DNA from: Bacteroidota bacterium
Lineage (GTDB): Bacteria; Bacteroidota; Bacteroidia; AKYH767-A; 2013-40CM-41-45
NCBI GenBank assembly: GCA_016720935.1
Contig: JADKJP010000003.1
Location: 376,775-440,774, forward strand
Direction: 5' to 3'
Length of the DNA stretch: 64,000 nucleotides
Shown: piece after piece, positions 37,602 to 46,474 of the stretch
How positions within the stretch are numbered: the stretch's first letter is position 1
Layout of the letters: each line of letters begins with the position of its first letter
Notes under the pieces: generated by a model
Database searches by the model: none
What the model saw: the letters and a program-made list of their open reading frames with translations, nothing else
Told to the model about the DNA's origin: nothing
Program-made: the position numbers and the translations under genes

Positions 37602-37806
37602 ATTTTACAGAACGATCTTCACCAAAATCTTACAGTCGGTTATATATTTTTCTGCAAGGCTTTGCCTATTTTTTATCATTTCATCTTTAAAATAGATTAT
37701 CTTTTAGAATGTGGTGAATTCCGAATCAATTTGGGGGAGTAAGCAAAAATAATCTTCCAATTCCACAAAGATCGGGACCAACTACAGCTGCAGAACTTGA
37801 ATTGAT

Positions 37807-40209
37807 ATGAAATTTCGCTTAAATCTTACGTGCATTTTATTCACAGGACTCATTTTGATTCTTGCGAATATGTCTTTGCAGGCAGCGACGTATTATTCAA
37901 GACAGAATGGATTGTCAAATGCAAGTTCTTCCTGGAGTACAGCAGGTTTAGGGGGAGCTGCCGCAGCATCCGCGCCAAATGGTCTGGATGATGTGGTGAT
38001 CGGGAATGGTTACACCATAACCACATCAGGCTTATTCAGTGTAAATTCAATTGTTGTGCAATCTGGCGGAATTATGACTGTCAACAGCTCTTTCCGTGTT
38101 ATTGGATTGCTTGGGTCATCCACTTCAAGCAATGCCGGAACGATAAGCGGTACCGGAACATTTAACCTGAATCCTTTATTCGGGGGTACTTTTGCAAATA
38201 CCGGAACATTAGCGGTAGGGACTTACTCTACATTCAATTGCACAATGACCAATTCAGGAACCATGAGTGTGACTTCCATGACACTAATTTTATCATCCTT
38301 CACCAATACAGGTACAGTCAACAACACCGGTAATCTTGTGCTTACGAATTTACTTGGAGGAAGTACCTGGAACAATAACAACGGTTCCACCTTGAATATT
38401 TCAGGAAACATTTCTTATTCAGGAAGTGGAAATACATTCAATGCTTCAGCGTCTGCAAACACGGTAAATTTCTGTGCATCCGGAACACAAAATATATTTT
38501 CTACAACCTATCATCACCTTAGTGTATCAGGTAGCGGAACTAAAACCTTGTCGGGTAATGTAACCGTGAATTCAAATTTAACTGTATCCGGTTCGGCAAC
38601 GCTGGCATGCAGTACTTACCAAATTACCGGAAACGGCAGCGGTATTTTGAGTCTTTCTTCAGGAACAACATTGTCACTGGGAAATGCCGGTAGTGCCACG
38701 AATGTTTCATTTCCTACTTCGTATACCAGCGCCAATATATCCTTGAATAGCAGCAGCACTGTGATTTATCAATCTACCGGAGCTCAAACAGTTTCTTCAA
38801 CGCCCACAAGCTATGGACATCTGACTATCCAGGGAGGTGGTACAAAAACTCTTGCGGGAAGTATAGTCGTGAATGGGGATCTCACCATCGCCGGTTCTGC
38901 AGGTCTGGATGTAAGTGCATCAAACTACTCAATCACGGCGAACCAGGATTGGACAGTTACTTCTTCCAAAACTCCTCCTTTCACTGCACGTTCAGGTACC
39001 GTGACTTTTTCGGGTTTAGGCTATTCGGATATTAATAGTTCTGGCACTGAGACTTTTTATAATCTTGTGATTAATAATCCCGGTGGAGTTTCTATTTCAG
39101 GCGGGACTCAGCAGGTTTCTTCTGTTCTCACCTTGACGAATGGTATAGTCAATCAAATGGCTACCCTCGAAATTCTTGCTGGTGCTAGTGTGAGTGGAGC
39201 GAGTGACGCATCCTATGTAGACGGAATGGTTACGAAAACAGGAAATACTGCTTTCAGCTTTCCTGTTGGTGGATCAGGAGTGTATTCACCTCTTGTCATT
39301 TCTGCTCCATCTGTCGTAACAGATAAATTTTCTGTTGGATACTATTACCAGGATCCGAACATTGCATTTGATGTGACTCAAAAGGACGCAACAATCACAA
39401 ACATTAGCAGGTGTGAATATTGGAGCATGAGCAGGACAGCCGGTTCATCTTCTGTTACTGTGACTCCCGGATGGACCGCGAACAGTTGTAATATCACATC
39501 ACCAACCGATATGCGAATTGCAAGGTGGGATGTTACGGAATCGAAGTGGAAGGACCACGGTAACGGAGGAGTTACCGGAACAATTTCAGCCGGGACAATC
39601 GTATCCGCAGCGGCACTTTCGTCATTCGGGCCGATAACACTCGCGAATGTGAATTCAACTACATTGCCTGTCCACTTGCTTAGTTTTAACTGCAAAATTT
39701 TGGAGTCGAACCAGGTCCAGCTTGGTTGGGCAACCGCGACAGAGATCAATAATGATTATTTCTCTATTGAGCGATCAGAAGATGGAATACATTTTAAGGT
39801 TGTTGCTGTGGTTCCGGGTTCAGGGAATAGTCAGCAGGTGAGAAGGTATGCTTTCACCGATATTCATCCGATTGCAGGAACAACTTATTATCGACTCCGA
39901 CAAACCGATTACGATGGAAAATCGGTCTGCTCCGATTTATGTTGGACGGAACCATATTCGAATCATGAAAATGAAATCAGCATGTTTCCAAATCCTGCAA
40001 GCAATGAACTTTTTATACGGAACAAACAATATACGTCAGCACAGGTACTCGTGAGGGATCAGTATGGAAAAGAAGTTTTGCAAACAGAACTCAGGCACGG
40101 AGTTGACACACGTCTGGATTTGTCTGATTTCAGCGCGGGAATCTATTACATGCGTTTCATCTCCGATGAAGGAGATTCATTCGACAAGCGACTCAGTATT
40201 GAAAAATAA
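37807..40209 (+). CDS. Ser/Thr/Gly-rich repetitive T9SS surface protein
   Basis: This 800-residue protein has a signal peptide ending SLQA. Residues about 30-500 form a Ser/Thr/Asn/Gly-rich repetitive beta-solenoid type region (NTGTVNNTGNLVL, TLSGNVTVNSNLTVSGSA, TLAGSIVVNGDLTIAGSA), as in adhesin-like right-handed helices. A segment near residue 620 (LLSFNCKILESNQVQLGWATATEINNDYFSIERS) is the fn3-like module often placed before T9SS signals. The C-terminal type A domain starts at MFPNPASNELFIRN. It is probably a surface adhesin or matrix protein. Confidence 0.82.
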   Translation: MKFRLNLTCILFTGLILILANMSLQAATYYSRQNGLSNASSSWSTAGLGGAAAASAPNGLDDVVIGNGYTITTSGLFSVNSIVVQSGGIMTVNSSFRVIGLLGSSTSSNAGTISGTGTFNLNPLFGGTFANTGTLAVGTYSTFNCTMTNSGTMSVTSMTLILSSFTNTGTVNNTGNLVLTNLLGGSTWNNNNGSTLNISGNISYSGSGNTFNASASANTVNFCASGTQNIFSTTYHHLSVSGSGTKTLSGNVTVNSNLTVSGSATLACSTYQITGNGSGILSLSSGTTLSLGNAGSATNVSFPTSYTSANISLNSSSTVIYQSTGAQTVSSTPTSYGHLTIQGGGTKTLAGSIVVNGDLTIAGSAGLDVSASNYSITANQDWTVTSSKTPPFTARSGTVTFSGLGYSDINSSGTETFYNLVINNPGGVSISGGTQQVSSVLTLTNGIVNQMATLEILAGASVSGASDASYVDGMVTKTGNTAFSFPVGGSGVYSPLVISAPSVVTDKFSVGYYYQDPNIAFDVTQKDATITNISRCEYWSMSRTAGSSSVTVTPGWTANSCNITSPTDMRIARWDVTESKWKDHGNGGVTGTISAGTIVSAAALSSFGPITLANVNSTTLPVHLLSFNCKILESNQVQLGWATATEINNDYFSIERSEDGIHFKVVAVVPGSGNSQQVRRYAFTDIHPIAGTTYYRLRQTDYDGKSVCSDLCWTEPYSNHENEISMFPNPASNELFIRNKQYTSAQVLVRDQYGKEVLQTELRHGVDTRLDLSDFSAGIYYMRFISDEGDSFDKRLSIEK

Positions 40210-40227
40210 AATTGATCAGGTACGGGA

Positions 40228-41691
40228 TCAATTGGCATCAGGAATCCTTTTCAAGGTTTCCAAAAGGAAACTCCAGAATTTCTGTACGGAACTGATTTGC
40301 ACTTTTTCATCGGGAGAATGAGCGCCGTGAATGTTCGGCCCGAAGGAAATCATTTCTGTTTCCGGATAATTAGCTCCGATGATCCCGCATTCCAGTCCGG
40401 CATGACAGGCGTTCACGAGTGCCGATTCTTTGTAGCGCTCTGTATAAAGGTTACTCATTAATTTCACAATGCCTGCATCAGGAGCCGGAGCCCAGCCCGG
40501 ATAAGAGCCGGCGAAGCTTACCTTAGCACCCATCAGCTCAAAGCCTGATTGAATGGATTGCGCAAGATCCATTTTCTCGGTATCAACAGCACTCCTTGTA
40601 AGACATTGAATCGTATATGTTCCGTCTTTGATTAAGATCCGCGCCAGGTTATTGGAAGTTTGAACCAGATCTTTAATATCCGGACTCATTCTGTAAATTC
40701 CGTTTGGACAAGCATACACTGCTCTTAAAAATTTATTCTGGAAATCAGCATCCATTGCTTTCACAGGTGCATCGATGAGCTGAATGTCAATGATCAGGTT
40801 TGGATCAGTGGTGTGATTTTCTTTTTTCAATATCTGAGCCAATTCTCCAATCAAGGAAGTGAATCCTGCCAACTGATCAGAAGAGATTGCAAGTTCAGCA
40901 ACCGATTCGCGTGGAATCGCGTTTCTTAAACTACCGCCGTCAACCGAGTTCAACTGAAATGAGAATTTCTGAAGTGCAGATGCGAGGATGCGATTCATGA
41001 TTTTGTTTGCATTTCCTCTTCCTTTGTGAATGTCCATCCCCGAATGGCCTCCGGTAAGTCCTTTTACCTGGATACGAAGTCCTTTGCTACCGGCATTTAC
41101 TGCGATTTCTTTATAAGTACCATTTGCAGTCACATCAACACCTCCGGCGCAACCAATCGTGAGTTCACGGTCATCCTCTGTATCAAGGTTGAGCATGATT
41201 TTAGCATTGAGCAATCCTCCTTTAAGTCCGAGTGCTCCGGTCATTCCGGTTTCTTCATCGATCGTGAACAGGGCTTCGAGTGGTGGATGCGGAATATCTT
41301 TTGAAGCGAGTAAGGTCATGATGGATGCTACTCCGATTCCATTGTCGGCGCCAAGAGTTGTGCCATTGGCTTTAACCCAATCTCCGTCTACTATCATGTC
41401 GATTCCCTGTGTATCAAAATCGAATTGTGTTGTAGAGTTTTTTTGATGAACCATGTCGAGATGGCCTTGCAAAGCGATGGTCATCTTTTTTTCCATTCCA
41501 GGACTGGCCGGTTTTTTAATAATCACATTGCCGATCCCGTCAACATGAGTAGGCAGACCTAATTTTTCTCCAAAGTTTTTCGCGAATTCGATGACACGTT
41601 GTTCTTTTTTAGAAGCACGTGGAATTGCGTTGAGGTCGGCAAAATTATTCCAGAGTGGAGCCGGAGACAGGGCACGAACGTTCGATGACAT
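40228..41691 (-). CDS. pepD: Aminoacyl-histidine dipeptidase (PepD, M20)
   Basis: This 487-residue M20-type di-zinc dipeptidase cleaves Xaa-His dipeptides such as carnosine in the cytoplasm. The ligands are visible: His77 and Asp79 in ALQGHLDMV, the bridging Asp116 in LGADNGIG, the catalytic Glu146 and Glu147 in FTIDEETGMTGA, an Asp in MLNLDTEDD, and the C-terminal His in GPNIHGAHSPDEKV. The length matches the family. It has no signal peptide. It is convergent with the T9SS gene at 37807, 18 bp apart, and upstream is the terminator of an S41-type gene. Confidence 0.93.
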   Translation of the reverse strand: MSSNVRALSPAPLWNNFADLNAIPRASKKEQRVIEFAKNFGEKLGLPTHVDGIGNVIIKKPASPGMEKKMTIALQGHLDMVHQKNSTTQFDFDTQGIDMIVDGDWVKANGTTLGADNGIGVASIMTLLASKDIPHPPLEALFTIDEETGMTGALGLKGGLLNAKIMLNLDTEDDRELTIGCAGGVDVTANGTYKEIAVNAGSKGLRIQVKGLTGGHSGMDIHKGRGNANKIMNRILASALQKFSFQLNSVDGGSLRNAIPRESVAELAISSDQLAGFTSLIGELAQILKKENHTTDPNLIIDIQLIDAPVKAMDADFQNKFLRAVYACPNGIYRMSPDIKDLVQTSNNLARILIKDGTYTIQCLTRSAVDTEKMDLAQSIQSGFELMGAKVSFAGSYPGWAPAPDAGIVKLMSNLYTERYKESALVNACHAGLECGIIGANYPETEMISFGPNIHGAHSPDEKVQISSVQKFWSFLLETLKRIPDAN

Positions 41692-41741
41692 AGGATGAAG
41701 GAGATTAAATTTAGGAGAATAAAGGTAGTGATAATCCTTCC

Positions 41742-41779
41742 AAAAAAAATCAGGTTTGCCACATCAAGAGACAAACCTG
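41742..41779 (-). terminator. Minus-strand rho-independent terminator
   Basis: On the minus strand, CAGGTTTG and CAAACCTG form an 8-bp stem, followed by ATTTTTTTTGG. It lies 35 bp downstream of the S41-type gene stop at 41814 and upstream of pepD. Confidence 0.88.
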
Positions 41780-41813
41780 CTAAGGAATTCATTATCTGAT
41801 GATTCAATAATAA

Positions 41814-43022
41814 TCAGTAGGTCAGGGCTTTTTCCAGATCCGGGTCAATTCCATTTTTGTAATCAGCGAATGTGTGAGGCACGGTAATGTCGGGCAGGAT
41901 TCCGCCTTTTACTCTGGCATCCATATAAAAATCGTATTTGGAATAGTAGACTTTCAGTTTTGAATGTTTCAACGTGAAATTGACCACTGCTCCGGGGTGG
42001 TTAAGATCGCCACCGGTTTCTTCTCCTATCAATGTTGCCTGGAGCTGATTTTTTAATTCAAAGGTGTTCCAGATAGCAGCTGAAAAGGTTTTTCGACTAA
42101 TCAATACGCTTGATTTTGCAAGCTTGCTAATGCTGTCTCGTGCAAGCACTTTGATGAGTGGATTGAATACGTTTACTCTTCCTCCGGAATTAGCCCGAAC
42201 ATCAATAATGATTCTTTCAGGCTTTTGCTTCTGAATTTCAGCCATTACATTTTCCTGGAATTTTGCGAAAGGTTTGTCCGTAATTTCAAAACAACTTCTG
42301 TATTGAATGTACAATGACTTTTTGTCTTCCAGGTACTGATACCAGTAATTTTGCGTATTCCCCATGCGTAACATATGCGCGGCTGGCTTATAGCCTTGCA
42401 GTTCGAAACTGTATTCATTTTCTGTTGACACCATTTGCCTGGTGGTATCTGTTTCATTGACAAATGTAATCGGTACGGAATCTTTGTTGTCGATCAAATG
42501 CATTCCGTACAGTAATGATGCATTGGAAAGCAAGATTGGTAAGCTGTGTTTAATCCAGCTTGGGTTCAATGCACCAATGAGGCTTTTCATTTTTTTCAAG
42601 ACTGTATCCATCGGAATATCGTTCATCGCGAGAACTCTTGATCCCAGATGGCGAACATGTTTTATGGAAGCTGCAGTTACAAATGTTCCATCATCAAACA
42701 AACTAACAATAATTGGAATGCTTTTCTCTCTAGGGAAATCCAGGGAAGTGTGTGGGTCTAATAGTAGTGCATTGATACGGGTATATCCGACCTGCAATTC
42801 GTCAACATTCATTCCGGGTGCTTTTTCCTTAAAAGCCTTTATTGAATCCAGAAACTGTTCCTTTTTTATATAATTAAACGGATGCGCATGATTACGGATT
42901 ATTTTGTTTGCATAATCATCAATGTCTTTTATCAAAGACTCTTTGGATAAGTCCTGTTTCTTATCTGCAGAAATTAAAAAAAAGGAAAGAAAGACTAGCA
43001 GACTTAAATAGCGATATTTCAT
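41814..43022 (-). CDS. S41 (C-terminal processing) family peptidase
   Basis: This 402-residue exported protein (N-terminal MKYRYLSLLVFLSFFLISA) has the S41 layout. A helical N-terminus (YTRINALLLDPHTSLDF) is followed by a PDZ-like central part (GSRVLAMNDIPMDTVLKKM), ERIIIDVRANSGGRV and the catalytic region VLISRKTFSAAIWNTF, where the Ser in TFSAA is the nucleophile. GEETGGDLNHPG follows. These features match tail-specific proteases and tricorn-like peptidases. It probably degrades peptides or processes proteins in the periplasm. It is transcribed alone, with its own terminator. Confidence 0.82.
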   Translation of the reverse strand: MKYRYLSLLVFLSFFLISADKKQDLSKESLIKDIDDYANKIIRNHAHPFNYIKKEQFLDSIKAFKEKAPGMNVDELQVGYTRINALLLDPHTSLDFPREKSIPIIVSLFDDGTFVTAASIKHVRHLGSRVLAMNDIPMDTVLKKMKSLIGALNPSWIKHSLPILLSNASLLYGMHLIDNKDSVPITFVNETDTTRQMVSTENEYSFELQGYKPAAHMLRMGNTQNYWYQYLEDKKSLYIQYRSCFEITDKPFAKFQENVMAEIQKQKPERIIIDVRANSGGRVNVFNPLIKVLARDSISKLAKSSVLISRKTFSAAIWNTFELKNQLQATLIGEETGGDLNHPGAVVNFTLKHSKLKVYYSKYDFYMDARVKGGILPDITVPHTFADYKNGIDPDLEKALTY

Positions 43023-43244
43023 TGAATGAATAGTTGGTTGAATTATTAAAAGTGTTCAGGATAGAAGAAAGTGTTGGATGTACTTTAGGATTTGGATTCA
43101 TTACGAAGATAGATTTTCAACACGATTCTGTCAAATTCCGGAGAATTTATCTAAAAGAAATGAATCTCGTGTCCAATTAGCTTTTTGGAAATTCGATTAT
43201 GAACCGGAAACTCCGCTTATGCAATCCGGACCCGGGAGTATTTT

Positions 43245-43276
43245 CTTGTTATTCAAAGGAGAATAAGTTACGTTTG
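43245..43276 (+). promoter_or_regulatory. Promoter of the DUF2807 gene
   Basis: CTTG (43245-43248), 20 nt, then TACGTTTG (43269-43276) gives a good Bacteroidota promoter 20 bp upstream of the ATG at 43297. The open frame at 43078-43266 overlaps it and is probably not a gene. Confidence 0.6.
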
Positions 43277-43296
43277 ATGCTTCTAAATCAATCCAA

Positions 43297-44016
43297 ATGA
43301 ACAGGAAAATATATTTGATTTCATTATTGTGTCTCTCGGTATTATTGGGGATCAGTTCCTGCAGTCTTAATTGCATTGATGGAGAGGGAGAACTTGTTTC
43401 GGATAAACGCCCTGTAGATGGAGCAAACGGTATCTCCGTCGACATCGACGCTGATGTTTCGGTCATCAACGGCAAGAGCAAAGTGATTAATATTGTTGCT
43501 CAGCAAAATATTCTTGAAAAAATTAAGACGGAGGTGGATGGTGGTCTTTTAAAGATTACAAGCAAAGGATGTTTTGGAATTCATGAACCCATAAAAGTTG
43601 TCGTCACTCTTCCTGATTTGAATCGTCTGGATCTCGCGGGAAGTGGAAGGATCTATATTCCGGATACATTTGTTGTGGACGAAATCAAATTGAGGATTTC
43701 CGGTTCCGGAAAAATCGATGGTAAATTTATTGCGGCCAGTATCGAATCGGATGTTGTTGGATCTGGAAGTATAATGCTTGCCGGATCGGCCAATGTTCAG
43801 AAAATTGTAATTGCCGGATCGGGTGATATTCTTGCTGATAAAATGCCCTGTAATGAAGCAACCGTAAAAATGGCCGGTAGCGGTAACGCAACAGTATATG
43901 CTATAAAAGAGCTTGAAGTAAAAGTTACCGGTAGCGGAACTGTAAGATACCGTGGGAAACCGGACCTTACATCGAAAGTCATCGGTTCCGGAAAGGTCGT
44001 AGACGACAACCACTAA
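43297..44016 (+). CDS. DUF2807 (head-GIN) lipoprotein
   Basis: This 239-residue protein has a lipobox (LLGISSC). The mature part is a repetitive beta-helix with regularly spaced GSG turns (LDLAGSGRIYI, LRISGSGKIDG, DVVGSGSIMLAG, IVIAGSGDILAD, VKMAGSGNATVY, VKVTGSGTVRYRG), the hallmark of the putative auto-transporter adhesin head-GIN (DUF2807) family. The function is unknown and an envelope stress or adhesion role has been suggested for relatives. It is convergent with the DUF2339 gene, 31 bp apart. Confidence 0.9.
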   Translation: MNRKIYLISLLCLSVLLGISSCSLNCIDGEGELVSDKRPVDGANGISVDIDADVSVINGKSKVINIVAQQNILEKIKTEVDGGLLKITSKGCFGIHEPIKVVVTLPDLNRLDLAGSGRIYIPDTFVVDEIKLRISGSGKIDGKFIAASIESDVVGSGSIMLAGSANVQKIVIAGSGDILADKMPCNEATVKMAGSGNATVYAIKELEVKVTGSGTVRYRGKPDLTSKVIGSGKVVDDNH

Positions 44017-44047
44017 AACCGGAACAATATTTTTCTTCCTTTTAATT

Positions 44048-46420
44048 TTATTCTGATTTCTTTCCAGTAAGGCCAATGATGTGTTTGTATTTCTGATAAA
44101 GAAAGGATACCAGAATGAGTATTACTCCAAGTCCAATGAAGGAGATGATCCTGTTCAGGGAATCCAGATAAGAAAGATCATAGAAAAATACTTTTGCGAT
44201 AGTCAATCCGAACAACAGGATGGAAACTATGCGAATGTTTAATCTTTTCCTGTAGATTCCGATCACCATCAAGAGCATAGAATATGCAAGCCAGGCAATT
44301 GAAATTGACAATTGTTGCTGGTTCTTCCAGGTGTTTCTGTACATCGTGCTTACAGTATCATATCCACTTGCGTTTTTCGCGATTTTTAGGAAAAAATAAT
44401 CACGTACCTCTACAGTAAGAAAGATAAATAATGTTACAACAATACCTAACCTGAGCAAATCACTCAGACGGTGAAATGAAAATTTCAGAGTGTAAATGTC
44501 GGTCCATCTTGATTGAAGAAATAATCCAAGGGCCAGGAACGCTAGTGCTCCGGAACGATAGTTGAAAATGCTGTGATAAAACTCTATGGGACGGAATTGA
44601 TCAAGTGAAGCGGGAATCGCGCTGAATAAGGCAAGTGACAAAAGCACGAGTGCTCCTTTGAACATCGCTTCATTTCCATATCTTCTGGAGAAATACCAAA
44701 GTAAGAGTGAAAACAAGTTCCATTCCATGGATAAAATATAAACCGACATCCTTTGAATCCATGTTGCAAATGTAGGCTCAGAAATGTACATCAATTGACC
44801 GCTGTAATTTCCGGTTTCAATGGTCATTAAAGCGGTAAGAAACAGTATCCAGGCGTAACACAATACATCTCGTATTTTCGATGAAAATTTATGTTGAAAA
44901 TTTGTGGTGATTTTATAAGATAAAAACGCGGAGCAAGCCATAGTCAGTAATGCCAATGCACGGATATTAGCGAGAAAATGATAACGTGTAAATGGGATTT
45001 CGAAACCATCTTTCGCAACAACAAAAGAGATTGAAGCAAAAACTAAAATTCCTACTCCGCTGAATAAAGCAATGGCGTGTTTGTAACGCATCGCTAATAG
45101 GATAACCAGGAAGGATTCTATTGCCCAGGCAATGGTTATTTCGAGTTCGTCAAACTGGGTTCCTGATGCAATGACCGATAAAAGAAGCGCGGAGAGCAGA
45201 TAACGCACCTGGATAATTTCTTCTCCGGATCTTTTCTTGCGGATCCATAAAAAAATAAGAAAATAAATAACACTAAGCACAGTTGTCACCAGACCCATCC
45301 ACTGATGATGATGCGGATTGATGGCGCTGAAGAGAGACAGATACAAAAATGCACCATTGGCAAGAGATATAAACTGATGATGCAATTTGATCGCAATGGA
45401 GGTAGAATTTATTCTGATGAATTCGACACCGGCAAAGAGCAGCCAGAATACAATGCTGAAACCAATGGTGATAAACAAATCATCATCTGAATAGAATTCG
45501 CCGAACCAAAGTGAAAAGACTAGAATAGTAGAAAGTAAACTCAAGGGCTCCAGTAAAAACCATTTTTCTTTTTTTGAAGCAACCAATAGCAAACCCAAAT
45601 CAAGCAATGCGATATAGGAGAATAAACCAATTTCATTGGCTTGCCCGGTACTCAATAAAAACGGAGTAAGAAAACCACCCAACCAGCCGAAAAGTGCAAT
45701 CACCTGAGAATCGTATTTGAATGCCTGCCAGAATGTAATCACTGTAACTGCTGACATCATCAACATCGCAACAATTTGTGGTACGAGATGATAAAAGTTG
45801 AACGCTGAATAAACCGACAGGTAAAGGATCGCTATTCCGGAACCTGAAAGTCCCTGGGAAAAGATTTTGTAATTCTTTTTCTGAAAATGATCCCCGCCAA
45901 AGAGCAATGCAAAACCCGTCACCACGCCAATAACAACACGCATGGTTTCAGTGATCCAGTTGTTGTCAAAAGCGTATTTTAAAAAGAATCCAACCCCAAT
46001 GATCAACGCAAGAGCGCCAATTCTGTTTAGGATTTTTCCACCAATCAATGCTTCCCATTCTTCCTGTGTCCTGCTGGGTTTACGCGGTGGAGGCGGTGGC
46101 TGAGGTTTTCGTATTTCCGGTTCGAGAATGGTTTCATGAAGCACGACAGGTACAACCGGAATTCGCTCCTGTTCAACCGAGGGTGTTGGAATATAGGTTG
46201 GTGGTTCAGATTGCGGGACGATTACCGGTTCATTTGGACTGGATTTTTCACTTGTTTCTTTTTTCTGGTCGCCTTCCCTAACTCTTCTGAGCTCTTCCTG
46301 GATTTGCTGGATGGTTGCATCCTGTCTTTTGACTTTGTCACGTAAATTTATTGCTGCAAGAAAAGCATAGATGGAGCCACCAAACCATGCAAAGAGAAGT
46401 AATCCAAGAAGTCCAAGCAT
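44048..46420 (-). CDS. DUF2339 polytopic membrane protein
   Basis: This 790-residue protein has an N-terminal membrane segment, then a coiled coil (about residues 28-60, LRDKVKRQDATIQQIQEELRR-like) and a Pro-rich linker (RKPQPPPPPRKPSRTQ). A very hydrophobic region with about twenty spans follows. EEWEALIGGKILNRIGALALI at the start of that region is the DUF2339 signature. The function is unknown in all organisms. The start lies in a TTAGTGG-type repeat at 46421-46461, which therefore occupies its leader. Confidence 0.88.
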   Translation of the reverse strand: MLGLLGLLLFAWFGGSIYAFLAAINLRDKVKRQDATIQQIQEELRRVREGDQKKETSEKSSPNEPVIVPQSEPPTYIPTPSVEQERIPVVPVVLHETILEPEIRKPQPPPPPRKPSRTQEEWEALIGGKILNRIGALALIIGVGFFLKYAFDNNWITETMRVVIGVVTGFALLFGGDHFQKKNYKIFSQGLSGSGIAILYLSVYSAFNFYHLVPQIVAMLMMSAVTVITFWQAFKYDSQVIALFGWLGGFLTPFLLSTGQANEIGLFSYIALLDLGLLLVASKKEKWFLLEPLSLLSTILVFSLWFGEFYSDDDLFITIGFSIVFWLLFAGVEFIRINSTSIAIKLHHQFISLANGAFLYLSLFSAINPHHHQWMGLVTTVLSVIYFLIFLWIRKKRSGEEIIQVRYLLSALLLSVIASGTQFDELEITIAWAIESFLVILLAMRYKHAIALFSGVGILVFASISFVVAKDGFEIPFTRYHFLANIRALALLTMACSAFLSYKITTNFQHKFSSKIRDVLCYAWILFLTALMTIETGNYSGQLMYISEPTFATWIQRMSVYILSMEWNLFSLLLWYFSRRYGNEAMFKGALVLLSLALFSAIPASLDQFRPIEFYHSIFNYRSGALAFLALGLFLQSRWTDIYTLKFSFHRLSDLLRLGIVVTLFIFLTVEVRDYFFLKIAKNASGYDTVSTMYRNTWKNQQQLSISIAWLAYSMLLMVIGIYRKRLNIRIVSILLFGLTIAKVFFYDLSYLDSLNRIISFIGLGVILILVSFLYQKYKHIIGLTGKKSE

Positions 46421-46461
46421 TGATAGTGGTTAGTGGTTAGTGGTTAGTGGTTAGTTGTTAG
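46421..46461. repeat. TTAGTGG tandem repeat
   Basis: Four to five copies of GGTTAGT or TGTTAGT lie immediately upstream of the DUF2339 start, in the 54-bp gap to the next gene. It is the same unit as at 3489-3560. Confidence 0.75.
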
Positions 46462-46474
46462 TTCTCTTGTGTTT

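Noticed and set aside
43078..43266. A 62-residue open frame upstream of the DUF2807 gene
   Set aside because: It overlaps the DUF2807 -33 box, lacks recognisable features and is of random-looking composition.
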